Origin: Hydrangea macrophylla
Lineage: Eukaryota > Streptophyta > Magnoliopsida > Cornales > Hydrangeaceae
Direction: 5' to 3'
Length of the DNA stretch: 64,000 nucleotides
NCBI GenBank assembly: GCA_033977485.1
Contig: CM066994.1
Span: forward strand, 29,896,637-29,960,636
The position numbers and the translations under genes are program-made. Below the pieces are notes generated by a model. That model was not told where the DNA came from, ran no database searches, and saw only the letters and a program-made list of their open reading frames with translations. Below, one piece after another: positions 32,300 through 44,995 of this stretch. Numbering within the stretch: the stretch's first letter is position 1; each line of letters begins with the position of its first letter.

Positions 32300-35072
32300 T
32301 GTCACACCCTAGCGTAGCAAGGTAGGAAAAAAGAACTTTCCACCCTTGGACCCGATGAGTTGCGACATTTCATGAGTACCCAGAGAGTCCAAACCACATG
32401 GCAAAGCAATAACAACACTAATAATCAGAGTAATAAAAGCACACTAGGATCACCAACTTAAAGCATAAGCATTGTTACTCAAGAGATACGCAAGTTTATT
32501 ACAAACATAAGGCTGGGTACATAATTACTACATAAGGCTGCGGATGGAACCCCGATAATCCAAAAGATACATCATAATAAACTACTGGCCGAATAGGTGG
32601 CCAAACATTGAATCTAGTATAAGCTGAACAAAACTAAACAAAATTTCGAGTAGCCTCTCGATAGGGTCCTCTAGACAAGCATCAGGTCCTATTTCAGCTG
32701 GCGAAGGGAGACCACTCTTCTCCATATTTCTCATCTCCTTGGTAGCTGGCTTCCTGGTTCTCCTGGAGTTGGTAGTATGAGCGTGGAATGCCCAGGCGAG
32801 TACACGTCAGCTATAAAGTTGAGTGAAATACAAAACCACAGAGTATACCAACAAAACATAGTCTAACATCATACGAGGAAACACAGTTCAACCTTGAATA
32901 AAATATGTTAATTAGTTTACAATTTACGTTCAACTAAATATTAACAGTCCAACATACCGCTTTTAAAATTCATATCACACGTCTCACCTCGAAGTCAGTG
33001 ACCATCATGAATACCTCACAACACTTCATTGCAACACACGACATGACACAATGCCATGGGCCACATGTCCAACCAACACTATTACTAACACACCATAGAC
33101 CAATATGGATCCCTTGATATCCCAAGCCCACCACATGGCCATACAACAAAACATACCATCATTTCCTTGTTCGAAAGCGCACAACATATGGATATCGAAT
33201 GCCCACTACATGGCCGTTAGTTACCACGAGTAACCCCTTTATCCATTGCAATTCATGGATATCGAATGCCACTGCATGGCCGTAAGTAACCATAGGTAAC
33301 CCCTTTATCCGTTGCAATTCCTGGTACGTGGTTATCAAATACCCACTACACGGCCGTTAGATACCGAAGTATCCCCTTTATCCACTACCAGCGTAGCCCA
33401 CTACATGGCCTGAAAAGTAATCATGCTCTTTACGAATCTAAGTCCACTACATGGCCTTTCCACATACCAGCCCACTATATGGCCTTTACACACATCAGCC
33501 CACTAGCTATATGGCTGACAAACCAAACCATAACTCACACTTACTACCGATGCATGGCCTCGATAGCATTACACATGCAACTCTTTGAATCCAAGTCCAT
33601 ATGACTGAGCCAGCATAAATGATATGCAATATGACTCTTACATATATGATGAACTTAGTTAGTAAGTTCGTATCGTCGTCTCTCATATGAAAGGTCTGTC
33701 TAATATTTACGAGACGTACATATAATTTAATGAATATATCTCAAAATTGAACTAACGAAGCATGCATACCATTAATAGTCATCACAACACTTGGGAATAC
33801 TGAAAACATAATTACATCAACTCGAATGGACTTGAAACAGCTTTAAAACACAGTTTGGTGAAACTGTAAAAGAGGTTTGATCTTAGGAAGGATCAATCTT
33901 GCCTCTATTTTTCCAAAACATATTTTTAATCACCTTTCTAACTTATTTGATCAAAGGTTTCTTCATGACAAATGTTTGTTTAGATATATGGTTTAGGAAA
34001 ACGTAAGCCTCAAGCCCTCAAGTGCTCCAACATGGAACACATAACAATGTACAACACTTAAATCATAAAGTACAAGTCTTTAAGCACATGCATGTCAGCA
34101 TTTCTAACATGTAGTACATCATAACATCATGCAAGAACAGATACAATTAGCTACAACACAATGTACAGATCAGAACAACAGGAAAAATAACATGCACTAA
34201 AACTATATTGAGGATCGATCCTATAGGGATCGATCTTATGATGGATCAATCTTGAGAAGATCAATCTTCATCGTCTTCTTCATTATAGTATTTGAAAATC
34301 TTGGTTTTGAAAAATTATTTTCGATAGGGCTTTGCATAGCTCCTTCTATAGTATTAAACTATAGTTTGAAAGTAGACAAAGGGTATAGTACTTCACCCAG
34401 TATGAATGTGTGTGAGTGAACCATGGCTTGAAGTCTCCAATGGCTTTCTCTTCTTCTTCTTCTCTTCCTCGTTGGTCTATTCGCTCTCTTTGGAATTCCC
34501 TCTCACTCTCTAGACTCAAATGTGCAGTAAAGGAAAGTGAAAGTGTGTGTATGGGTTTATATAGAAGAAATGAGAGACTCGGTGTCCCCTCTCTCTATAT
34601 ATAAATATTTGTGCTTGTGTGTGTAATGTGCATACATAAGTATGTTATATAATCTGTGTACGTGTGTAGAGGTGGTGATGATGGAGTATGATGAGGGTGT
34701 AAGGTACTGATGGTGGTAGAGTTGATGATGGTGAAGTGACATGACCGTGGGAGGGCATGATAAAGCTTGGGGTGGTGGAAGGAGTGTGCAGGGGGGTCTC
34801 CAGACATACAGAAACGTGGTGGTGGTGATGATAGTTATGTAGATGGTGGTGCAGGACGTGTCTGCCAATTGGCAAAAAATGAAGCAAAGGATCGATCCTG
34901 GTAGGATCGATCTTGCCAGGATAGATATTCGATCCTAGGCTAAATTCTATGAAATCCTAAGAGTGTTATGTTGAGTACAGAAATGCAAACAAAATCCACA
35001 GATTCAATTTAAAAAATATGATTCAAGTATTACAACACATAGAACAGTACAAATAAGGTTCTAGGGGTTACA
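32300..35072 (-). repeat. Chromovirus 3' LTR
   Basis: TGTCACACCC...GGGGTTACA on the + strand, 2773 bases. A TATA-like TATATAAAC is read on the minus strand near 34557-34566. It holds 70-75-bp imperfect repeats built around CCCACTACATGGCC (33180-33510), and AGGATCGATCCT palindromes at 34211-34222 and 34888-34899 with several related GATCGATC / GATCAATC words. Confidence 0.82.
33140..33560. repeat. Imperfect tandem repeats in chromovirus LTR
   Basis: Units of about 70-75 bases, each with GGATATCGAATGCCC, ACTACATGGCCGTTAG and CCCCTTTATCC. The equivalent array is at 55450-55860 in the other LTR. Confidence 0.7.
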
Positions 35073-35149
35073 ACTCTCCATAACCAATAAAATGATTTCG
35101 TTCCCGAAATCGGAAGAAACTACTCTATAAAAAGTATAGGGAACTTCTC

Positions 35150-35995
35150 CCTCATCTCTGACTCGAGTTCCCAAGAAGCTTCGCCTTCATCATGATGCTT
35201 CCATTAGACCTTTACCAATGGAATCTCCTTGTTCCTCATCTTATTTACTCCGCGATCCAAAATCTTGACTGGCCCTTCATAATAGGTCGCGTTGTTGTTA
35301 ACTTCGATGTCTGTGAAATCCAATTTGTGAGAATCATCTTGCACATACTTCTTCAGCATAATCACATGAAACACACAATATATTCCAAACATCCTTGGCT
35401 GCAGGGCGAGTCTATATGCGACATTGCCAATACCCTCCAAGATCTCAAATGGTCCAATATATTGAGTGACAACTTATCCCTCCTCATTCCAAATCTCACA
35501 ACTCCTCGTACTGGGGAACCTTTAAGTGAACATGATCGCCTACTTGATATTCTTTATCCTTGCGCTTCTTATCGATATAGCATTTCCATCTACTCTGTGT
35601 TGCATGCATCCTTTCTCTTACAATCTGTATCTTGTCTCTGGCTTCCTTAACCATGTCGGGTCCCAATAACTAACCATCGTTCGCTTCGGTCAAACACGAT
35701 GGTGATCTACACGGTCTTCCGTACAATGCCTCGAATGGTGCCATTCCAATACTTGCTTGGAAATTATTGACGTATGCGAACTCAATCAATGGTAAATGAT
35801 CTTCCCAAGATCCTTCAAAATTAATTGCACAAGCCCTCAACATGTCTTCCATTATTTGATTGGTTCATTCAGTATGACCGTCGGTCTGGGAGTGGTAAAT
35901 TGAACTCATCTTCAATGAAGTCCCCAAGGTGACTTTAAACTCTTCCAGAATTCTGAAGTAAAATGAGGGTCTCAGTCTGATACTATTATGACATG
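35150..35995 (-). pseudogene. Chromovirus integrase C-terminus and chromodomain remnant
   Basis: Reading from 35995 downward: the catalytic-Glu-distal part (frame 35852-35670: F-A-Y-V-N-N-F-Q-A-S-I-G-M-A-P-F-E-A-L-Y-G-R), then the GPY-type block and F-H-V-I-M-L-K-K-Y-V (35440-35204), then I-P-L-V-K-V followed by a stop. After it comes H-H-D-E-G-E-A-S-W-E-L-E, which matches the chromodomain-like end of chromoviruses. Several stops and frame changes; inactive. Its N-terminal half lies at 41420 on the other side of an inserted Copia element. Confidence 0.78.
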
Positions 35996-37338
35996 TGTTG
36001 GCCAAATGTGGAAACCTTAGAGGGGGGGTGAATAAGGTTTTGGCGAAAATTAACCTTTTAAGAACTTAATTGCAAATTAAACACAATCACAAACAATTAT
36101 CTAAAGAGATAAGGGAAGAGATATTTGCAAACCAATTTTTCAAGTGGTTCGGCAATCGCACCCCGCGGCCTACGTCCACCCTCAAGAACACCTCTTGAGG
36201 ATTCCTTTAATCCGATCTACTTCACGGGTGTAGACCAAACCGTTCCTGGAGCACTTACGGGTGTGCACCAAACCTTTACAAGAGCCTTCAATCTCTCCCA
36301 AAGAAGAACACCTCTTCTTTGCACACAAGGGTTACTAACCCTCAACCTTTACAAATTGATTTGAATACAAATTGAAACTCTCTATATAGAGTGCATAATA
36401 CAAACAAAGCTCACTACAATTTTGCTCTCTCAAGAAATACAAATGAAAGAATTGAGCAAATTGATAAACTCACACAACTAGGGCTCAAATGTGAATGATT
36501 TAAAAATCAACAAGTTGTGTGATCAATACAATGTTTTTCAATCAAAATCTCAACACTAAATAGCTTGGAAAAACATGTATTTATAGGCCTTGGAAGATTA
36601 TAGCCGGTGGTGGCAAGTTTGGTAATTAAAAACCCCTTTATAAACTAGCCGTTATTGCCTTTCAGGTTGATTCAGTAGATTGGGCCTTGAAGCAGTCGAC
36701 TGAGATGTGTTTACAGAGGGTTCTGTTTGCATTCTGCTCACTTCAGTCGACTGCATCGGACCTTCAGTCGACTGCACCCTTCAGAAACCAGTCGACTGGT
36801 TTTCTGCTGGTTTTTGGCAGACTGACACCTCTTTACTAAAATGGCCATAACTCCTTCTACAAAACTCAGATTTTCGATCCGTTTGATGTTTTGGAAACTA
36901 GATTCAAATACCTTTCCAACCATATAAAACTCAACATCTAATTATTTTCCAATTGGTTGGGGAATTGCTTTAAAATGACCCACTTAAAATTTATTTCCAA
37001 AACTTTAACTTTTTAGAGTTTGTTTGAGCCCCTATGAGTGTGAGATCAAGATGCCTTACAATGATGGTCCTAGACTTCAACCAAGGATGAAATATCTTCA
37101 AGTCTTCAAGCTTGATCCTTGTTGAGCTCCTTGTAATCTTGATCTACATCAATTAAATCTCATGCACACAAAGATGTTAAAACATTGATACAAAATTAAT
37201 ACATGAGATTATATATGAGCATAAAAATGACTATGATAATAACAAAGAATGAATCAATATGAATCATGTAATTATCATAGCATATTTGGCATCATCAAAA
37301 CATAATTAAATATGCCTCAATATACCTTAAGGCTAACA
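35996..37338 (-). repeat. Gag-only Copia 3' LTR
   Basis: 1343 bases. TATA box CTATAAATAC on the minus strand (36577-36586). Four CAGTCGACTG palindromes at 36693, 36744, 36765 and 36789, 107-212 bases upstream of that box in the transcription sense. Confidence 0.85.
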
Positions 37339-37360
37339 ATCTCCCCCTTTTTTATGATGG
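37339..37360 (-). other. Polypurine tract (minus strand)
   Basis: ATCTCCCCCTTTTTTATGAT on the + strand, i.e. AAAAAAGGGGGAGAT next to the LTR, the PPT form common in Copia elements. Confidence 0.8.
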
Positions 37361-37753
37361 CAAACAACCAATGAAGGATATGCCAATATAAGCACATTTG
37401 GTCATTTTCATATTATCATTCATAATGGATATCATATGTTAAAGAACATGAATGATAACTACCCAAATACTTCTCCCCAATACTTCTCATATTTCTCCCA
37501 CTTTGACATTATCAAAAAGATTTGGGGATAAAACACAAAGCTCCCCCTCACAATAGGCATACAAATCAAAAGGCCAAAAAATAAACAAATATAACCACAT
37601 GTGAGAAAATGAATACATGAAAGTGCTCCCCCTAAGCATGTGCAATGATAAAAGATACCAAAAAAATATGAATAGAGAGCATATTCTCCCAAAAGATACC
37701 AATAAAAAAATTGGAGAACTTAAAATCAAAGATAAACAAAAATTTAGTCGGAT

Positions 37754-38626
37754 CAGTCGACTGGAGAACTCCTTTAGTTGACGTCCCTAGGCAGAGAGTT
37801 AAAAACAATCAATGCAGTCGACGCTTGGGTCGATGTGACTAGGCAGAATGATAAAAATTATCAAAATAGTTGACTGGGTAGACTTGTCAGTTCACTGAAC
37901 CAAAGAGAAATTTTGAAATAAAATTGAAATAAGCCTTAGTCGACGAAAACAAAAAGGCATCAGTCGACTCCTCAGTCAACTTAACAATGCAGAATCAAAA
38001 AGTTCAAAGCCTCACACCTGAATCAGTCGACTGTGTCGGGGTACCAGTCGACTGGAGAACTCCTTTAGTTGACGTCCCTAGGCAGAGAGTTAAAAACAAT
38101 CAATGCAGTCGACGCCTGGGTCGATGTGACTAGGCAGAATGATAAAAATTATCAAAATAGTTGACTGGGTAGACTTGTCAGTCCACTGAACCAAAGAGAA
38201 ATTTTGAAATTAAATTGAAATAAGCCTCAGTCGACGAAAACAAAAAGGCATCAGTCGACTCCTCAGTCAACTTAACAATGCAGAATCAAAAAGTTCAAAG
38301 CCTCACACCTGAATCAGTCGACTGTGTCGGGGTACCAGTCGACTGGAGAACTCCTTTAGTTGACGTCCCTAGGCAGAGAGTTAAAAACAATCAATGCAGT
38401 CGACGCCTGGGTCGATGTGACTAGGCAGAATGATAAAAATTATCAAAATAGTTGACTGGGTAGACTTGTCAGTCCACTGAACCAAAGAGAAATTTTGAAA
38501 TAAAATTGAAATAAGCCTCAGTCGACGAAAATAAAAAGGCATCAGTCGACTCCTCAGTCAACTTAACAATGCAGAATCAAAAAGTTCAAAGCCTCACACC
38601 TGAATCAGTCGACTGTGTCGGGGTAC
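37754..38626. repeat. Three 291-bp tandem repeats with CAGTCGACTG
   Basis: Units start at 37754, 38045 and 38336 (each CAGTCGACTGGAGAACTCC) and a partial fourth begins at 38627. Units differ by only a few bases. Each holds repeated CAGTCGAC / GTCGAC / GTTGAC words. The array lies between gag and the PPT; no long frame runs through it. Confidence 0.92.
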
Positions 38627-38993
38627 CAGTCGACTGCTTTGTTCAGCAGTCCATAAAAATGACAGTTCAGTAGCAAAAATTTGAATGATTTACAAAACAT
38701 CATTTTGTCCAACCATTCTTAAAACTATGTCTAATCAAACAAAAGCATATCATCATTTTTCAAATAAGCAATATCAAGAGCATGATGATTTATGTAAAGA
38801 CATATCCAAATCACAAGTGGATGAAACAAGATTATGCATAAAAAATCAAGTATGCATATCTAAACAAAAATAGAGCAATTTGAAACAAATAAGAGTATGA
38901 TATGAAATCAATCAAAAAAATTAAACTTAAGTAGGATGATGAAAACAAATCACAACAAAATTACCTACTAACCTACCATTACCAAATCAATAC

Positions 38994-40009
38994 TTAACCT
39001 TTGTCCAAGCATTTCTTGGATGCTCCATTAGCCGAGGTGGTAGGAGAGGCCCTTTCCAATGTCATGAGGCAAAGATTGACAATCTCTTCACCATTTGAGT
39101 CGTCGTCTGATAATTCGCTCTCGGAACTACTATTAGTGCCCTTGATTGTCTTCTTTTTGTGTTTTTCTTCCTTGGGTGACTTCTTTCCTGATTTTTCTTT
39201 CTTTAGAAACTTTGCAAATTTTCGGGTGATCTTTGTCATTTCCTCATCTTCATCACTCTCAACATCTTTCCTCTTTTTCTTTGAGCTTGAGGATTTTAAA
39301 GCCGTGTCTCCCCTTTTGGCCACTTTCACTTCCAATTTCTTGTCTTCACTTTCGAAGACGGCCAATTCCATTTCATGAGTTATGAGAGAACCCATGATTT
39401 GTTCCAAGGAGAGTGTTGAAAGTTCCTTTGCTTCACGAACCACCGTGACCGTTGGTTGCCAATCCTTTGGTAAAGACCTAAGCACTTTCTCAATCATTTC
39501 TTCATTAGTATAAACTTTACCAAGATTTTTCAAGTTATTAATAAGAATGGTAAAATGAGGAAACATATCTCCAATAGATTCATATGGAAACATTTTAAAC
39601 ATTTCATAAGTTTGAACAAGCAAGTTGATTTTAGACTTTTTAACTTGGCTTGTTCCCTCATGAGCATTTTCAAGTTTATCCCAAATTTCTTTTGCGGATT
39701 CGCAAGATGAAATTCTATTGTATTCATTTGGATCTAAACCACAATATAATAAATTCATTGCCATAGCATTTATTTTTATGAGTTTCTTATCGGCATTATT
39801 ATATTCATCTACCACCTTTGGAATAGAAAAACCATTTTCAATTTTTGTAGGTAGATGAGGCCCTTTGACCACAATAAATCAAAATCTTGAGAAATCATAT
39901 AGATTCTCATTCTATTTTTCCAATAGGCATAGTTTGAGCCATTAAAACATGGTGGTCTTAATGTTGATTGACCCTCACAATAATAAATGCAAGAAGAGTC
40001 GGTTTCCAT
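38994..40009 (-). pseudogene. Copia gag (UBN2/DUF4219-like), one frameshift
   Basis: The N-terminus starts at ATG 40009 with the block P-P-C-F-N-G-S-N-Y-A-Y-W-K-N-R-M. The main part (39872-38994, 292 residues in the next frame) contains the gag-polypeptide/UBN2 region (A-K-E-I-W-D-K-L-E, Y-E-M-F-K-M, L-R-S-L-P-K-D-W) and a K/E/S-rich tail. A frame change near 39870 separates the two pieces. No zinc knuckle is visible; the frame ends at C-L-D-K-G. Structural role only. Confidence 0.82.
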
Positions 40010-40060
40010 TGGATCTTATCTCTAGATTTTCAAAAATCTTTTGAAAAAAAGAAGAGTCGA

Positions 40061-40073
40061 GGCTCTAATACCA
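40061..40073 (-). other. Primer-binding site
   Basis: TGGTATTAGAGCC on the minus strand, two bases from the 5' LTR; tRNA-Met type with one change from TGGTATCAGAGCC. Confidence 0.75.
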
Positions 40074-40075
40074 AT

Positions 40076-41419
40076 TGTTGGCCCAAATGTGGAAACCTTA
40101 AAAGGGGGGTGAATAAGGTGTTAGCGGAAATTAACCTTTTAAAAACTTAATTGCAAATTAAACACAATCACAAACAATTATCTAAAGAGATAAGGGAAGA
40201 GATATTTGTAAACCAATTTTTCAAGTGGTTTGGCAATCGCACCCCGCGGACTACGTCCACCCCTCAAGAACACCTCTTGAGGATTCCTTTAATCCGATCT
40301 ACTTCACAGGTGTAGACCAAACCGTTCCCGGAGCACTTACGGGTGTGCACTAAACCTTTACAAGAGCATTCAATCTCTCCCAAAGAAGAACACCTCTTCT
40401 TTGCACACAAGGGTTACTAACCCTCAACCTTTACAAATTGATTTGAATACAAATTGAAACTCTCTATATAGAGTGGATAATACAAATAAAGCTCACTACA
40501 ATTTTGCTCTCTCAAGAAATTCAAATGAAAGAATTGAGCAAATTGATAAACTCACACAACTAGGGCTCAAATGTGAATGATTTAAAAATCAACAAGTTTT
40601 GTGATCAATACTAAGTTGTCCAATTAAAATCTCAACACTAAATAGCTTGGGAAAACGTGTATTTATAGGCCTTGGAAGATTATAGCCGTTGGTGGCAAGT
40701 TTAGTAATAAAACACCCCTTTAAAAACTAACCGTTTTTGCCTTTTAGGTCGCTTCAGTCGACTGGGCCTTGAAGCAGTCGACTGAGATGTGTTTACAGAG
40801 GGTTCTGTTTACATTCTGCTCACTTCAGTCGACTGCATCGGGCCTTTAGTCGACTGAACCCTTCAGAAACCAGTCGACTGGTTTTCTGCTAGTTTTGGCA
40901 GACTGACACCTCTTCACTAAAACGGCCATAACTCCCTCTACAAAACTCAGATTTTTGATCCGTTTGATGTTTTGGAAACTAGATTCAAATACCTTTCCAA
41001 CCATATAAACTCAATATCTAATTATTTTCCAATTGGTTGGGGAATTTCTTTAAAGATGACCCAGTTAGAATTTATTTCCAAAACTTTAACATTTTAGAGT
41101 TTGTTTGAGCCCCTATGAGTGTCAGATCAAGATGCCTTACAATGATGGTCCTAGACTTCAACCAAGGATGAAATATCTTCAAGTATTCAAGCTTGATCCT
41201 TGTTGAGCTCCTTGTAATCTTGATCTACATCAATTAAATCTCATGCACACAAAGATGTTAAAACATTGATACAAAATTAACACATGAGATTATATATGAG
41301 CATAAAAATGACTATGATAATAACAAAGAATGAATCAATATGAATCATGTAATTATCATATCATATTTGACATCATCAAAACATAATTAAATATGCCTTA
41401 ATATACCTTAAGGCTAACA
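40076..41419 (-). repeat. Gag-only Copia 5' LTR
   Basis: 1344 bases, partner of 35996-37338, differing by a few percent by eye. It carries the same TATA and CAGTCGACTG cluster. Confidence 0.85.
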
Positions 41420-42200
41420 ACAGGTACTCCGTGCAGTCTCATAACCCGTTGAATATACAACTTACTCATCCTTTCCATCGGATACGTCATATTATAGGCA
41501 ATGAAGTGTGCATATTTGATGTGTTGGTCCATAATCACCCAAATTGCATCGTGGTTTTGCTGCGTCCTTTGCAAACCAACCGCAAAGTCTAGGGAAATAT
41601 GTTCCCACTTCCATCCAGGAACGGGCAACAGTTGTACCAGTCCTGCTGGCTTCTGGCGATCTGCCTTGACTTGTTGGCAGGTCAAACATCTAGGTACATA
41701 ATCTGTTACATCATTTTTCATACCTTTCCAATAAAAGCTCCTTTTAAGGTCTCTGTACATCTTTGTTTCTCCGGGATGTACGGTCAATCTGGATTTATGG
41801 GCTTTGTCCATAACTTTCTTCCTTAAGATTTCTTCATCTAGTACACATGGTCTACCCTTGCATCGATATCCGCCATCTTCTTTGATGCTCCAAACTTCTG
41901 GTTCTTTGCTCGATATTTAGCAAACCATTCTCCAAGTCCTTTGTTCTCCCGTTGTGCCTCAAGAATCCTATCTATCAAGGTTGGCTACAAAACCAAACAT
42001 CCAAAGAGTAGACCTTCACTTGATTTTGGTGCCCGAATGAGAAATTCTGATAGAGTTTCCAATGCTAACCATTCTCTAATCATTAGGGAGGCAATCAATT
42101 TGCGGGGTTTCTGACTTAGTGCATCTGCGACTAAGTTTGCCTTACCAAGGTGGTACTATAATGTGAAGGCATAATCTTTTAACAATTCCATCCACCTTAT
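41420..42200 (-). pseudogene. Chromovirus integrase N-terminal and core part
   Basis: Frame 41811-41420: V-H-P-G-E-T-K-M-Y-R-D-L-K with C-L-T-C-Q-Q (zinc-binding HHCC) and H-I-S-L-D-F-A-V-G-L, the first catalytic Asp. It stops where the gag-only Copia inserted (R-L-H-G-V-P-V). The second Asp (S-D) lies across the insertion at about 35980. Upstream pieces to 42200 are out of frame. Confidence 0.8.
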
Positions 42201-42221
42201 TTGTCTCATGTTCAACTCCTT

Positions 42222-42635
42222 CTAAGAAAACATATATTTCAAGCTCTTGTGGTCGAAAAATAGGTCAAACTTCTCCCTAATGAGGTAATGCATCCAAATC
42301 TTGAGTGCAAACACGATTTCTACTAACTCTAGATTGTGCGTCGGGTAATTTTTCTCATGGGATTTTAATTGTCTTGTCCCATAAGCAATCATCTTACCAT
42401 CTTGCATTAACACACACCCCAATCCTTGATATGATGCGTCACTAAAACTAGTGTACTTCTCTCCGCTCCTTAGGATAGTACGTACCGGTGCCGAGGTGAG
42501 TCTGTTCTTCAATTTTGAGAAAGCACGCTCATGCTTGTCATTCCACTCAAACTTCAAATGCTTCTTGGTTGACTGTGTAAGTGGGGATGCGAGCTGTGAG
42601 AATCCTTCCATGAATCTCCTATAGTATCCCGCCAA
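42222..42635 (-). pseudogene. Chromovirus RNase H
   Basis: Connection plus RNase [13 protein letters not shown], then [16 protein letters not shown] (first Asp), N-Y-P-T-H-N-L-E-L (Glu) and F-F-D-H-K-S-L-K-Y (Asp). An open 137-residue frame; neighbouring parts are broken. Confidence 0.85.
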
Positions 42636-42677
42636 TCCAAGAAAGCTCCTGACTTTCGAAACTGTGGTCGGCCTACT

Positions 42678-43340
42678 CTAATTCAAAACCGCGTCTATCT
42701 TTGTTGAGTCTTCAACTATACCATTCTGTGAAACTACGTGACTCAAGAACTTGACTTCCTTTAGCCAAAAGTCACATTTGCTGAACTTTGCAGACAGGTT
42801 ATTGTCTCTAAGAGTTCGCAAAGCAATCTCCAAATGCTTCCGGTGATCTTCTTCTATCTTCGAGTAGACCAAGATTTCGTCGATGAACACAATGATGAAT
42901 TGGTCCAAATACAGTCTGATTACTCAATTAATCAAGTCTATGAATACAACAGGGGTGTTTGTTAGTCCAAAAGACATGACTAATAACCCGTAGTGCCTAT
43001 ACCTTGTCGTGAAGGCAGTCTTTGGCACATCCTCTTCTCGAACCAACAGTTGATGATATCCTAATCTTAAGTCAATCTTTTAGAAAGTAGTTGCACCCTA
43101 CAACTGATCAAAGAGATCATCTATCTGGGATAACGGGTACTTATTCTTGACAGTCACTTTGTTCAACTCCCGGTAGTCTATGCAAAGCCTTATCAATCAA
43201 TCCTTCTTCTTAATGAAGAGCACTGGCCCTCCTTTTGGCAAAGTGCTTGGCCTAAAAAATCCAAGGTCCTGGAGTTCTTGCACCTACTTCTTCAACTCAA
43301 CCATCTCTGTCGGAGCCATTCGATAAGGTGCCTTGGATAT
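42678..43340 (-). pseudogene. Chromovirus reverse transcriptase
   Basis: The open part (42908-42678) has F-I-D-E-I-L-V-Y-S, where the catalytic Y/F-x-D-D is changed to D-E. The palm/finger part upstream to about 43340 (Y-R-M-A-P-T-E region) is recognisable in pieces with in-frame stops. Inactive. Confidence 0.82.
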
Positions 43341-43526
43341 AGGAGTCGTTCCTGGTAATAGCTCAATACAGAAGTCAATCTCGTGCTTGGGTGGTAACCC
43401 GAATATTTCGTGAATTACGTCTTCGAAATCACGAATGATAGGGATCTGTGCATGAGTAAGTTCTATACTAATGCTTCCAACAGCGGCTAGTCAACTTATA
43501 AGGAATGCATCACAATAGGGGTTGCA

Positions 43527-43781
43527 CTAAAAATCAAACGGGGGTCTCTCGAGTATGGTAAAGGTAATAGATTTGCTCACATAATCCAATTTGGCGTGAT
43601 ACTTAGTGAGCCAATCGAATCCTAGAATGACATTGAGCTCTTTCATCAATAACACAGCCAAGTCGGCAAATAGGTTCTGATTCTCAAGAGTCAAAGGGAA
43701 ATCATTGCACACTTTGCTTAGCTTAGCGGCCACTCCTAAGGGCGATGCAACACTTAGAGCTTTCTTTAGTGCCTCAGGCAC
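43527..43781 (-). pseudogene. Chromovirus protease region
   Basis: 84-residue frame with V-I-L-G-F-D-W-L-T-K-Y-H-A-K-L-D, the C-terminal block of chromovirus retropepsins. The D-T-G part would be near 43830-43850 (V-L-F-D-T-G read on the minus strand). Confidence 0.78.
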
Positions 43782-43899
43782 TAAACCCAGCAGCTACACT
43801 ACTCTAATAGCAATGAAAGAAATAGAAGTACCCGTATCAAATAAAACCATAACTCTACTATTGAATAGAGTCAACGTACCTTCCATATTCTATTGTTCA

Positions 43900-44995
43900 C
43901 CCTCGTAAAAACTAGCCTCCTCAGGAATCATCGCTTTCAGTCTGGTCCCTCCTTGCTAACCTTGGGCTACTGGCTTGTAATATCCTCCTGGTGGCGACCA
44001 ACATTATTTACGCATGCCCATCTTACCACAATTATAGCAAACAACCTCCTTTCGACCAATCCTCCTTAGGGTTGACAATCCCTGCTAATGTGTCCCAGAG
44101 CTTCACAATTATAGCATCCTCTATCTCCTGGTCCTGTCTCTGGCTGTCCTTGGGTAGTTGGAGCCATAGGCACATTGCGAGGGAACTTTTGCTATTGTTA
44201 CTTTTCTCCAGTCCATGTTCTTTTTATCCTTGACCGCAAGGGGGTGGTCTCTGTCCTTGAGATCTCATCAGGGGTTGAATTCCTGAAGTCCTAACATATG
44301 AATGGTTCTCCTTTTCTAAATACATAACCAACTCCATAAATTCATCAAAAGTAAGACTAAGATGTCCTACTACCAATTTCCGAATGGCCTAGTTCAATCC
44401 ATCATGGAACTTCCGATTCTTCTTCTTAGGAGTATCAATCAAGTGATAAGCAAAGTGGGAAAGCCTATCAAATTGAATCAGATAATCCCGGACACTCAAG
44501 TTTCCTTGAACCAATCCGTTAAATTCCTTCTCCCTATGTCGCTTCTTTGATTTCAAAAAGCACTTCTTCAAAAATCGTTCACGAAACACAATCCAAGTCA
44601 TACGTCTAATCATACGTCTAGCTGCCTTATCTCCTACCGAGGCTCTCTCAGATTCCCACCAATCTGTCGCTGTAAAGGTAAGCTGACCATTTCTGAGCAC
44701 TCAAGGGATTCAAAGATATGATCCATGCCTCAGATCCACTATTTTACTTGCTAGGCCTCGTCCATACCATTGAAGTACTCTGGGAGCAGTCCCCTGAATC
44801 TCACAAGTAACTTATCTCCAATTTGCCTCTGATGAGCCCCATCACACTGCGATTGGCGAACTTCCGTATTCCTTTCTAACCTTTAAAGAAAATCTTCGAA
44901 TACTCCTATGGGATACATACCTCCAAGAATCGGGTTGGGGGCACCATTCCAGTTTCACGCATTATAGGTACCGTTAGCCATCAAGACTCTGAAAG
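43900..44995 (-). pseudogene. Chromovirus gag
   Basis: Frame 44700-44389 carries the retrotransposon gag block (W-W-E-S-E-R, F-K-x-x-F-L-like and S-V-R-D-Y-L-I-Q-F-D-R-L-S). Two CCHC-like knuckle pieces (C-Y-N-C) are readable at about 44028-44045 and 44104-44118. Broken by stops. Confidence 0.72.

Larger units (their letters stand above)
35996..41419 (-). mobile_element. Gag-only (TR-GAG-like) Copia retrotransposon
   Basis: 5.4 kb, LTRs 35996-37338 and 40076-41419 (1343/1344 bases, TGTTGG...CTAACA). The PBS is complementary to initiator tRNA-Met with one change. The PPT, read on the minus strand, is AAAAAAGGGGGAGAT. Flanking 5-mers ACATG / ACAGG match at 4 of 5. It splits the chromovirus integrase gene; removing it restores the V-P-V / I-V-S-D reading. 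Only gag is present: no protease, integrase or RT. It must rely on an autonomous partner. The internal 3' region holds three 291-bp tandem repeats. Confidence 0.85.

Noticed and set aside
34557..34887. Minus-strand frames rich in H and T, also at 56868-57329
   Set aside because: Repeated GGTGGTGATGATG-type sequence in both chromovirus LTRs; leader region, not protein-coding.
37754..38626. Regular repeats, CRISPR-like at first sight
   Set aside because: 291-bp tandem units in a plant Copia element, not short repeats with unique spacers.
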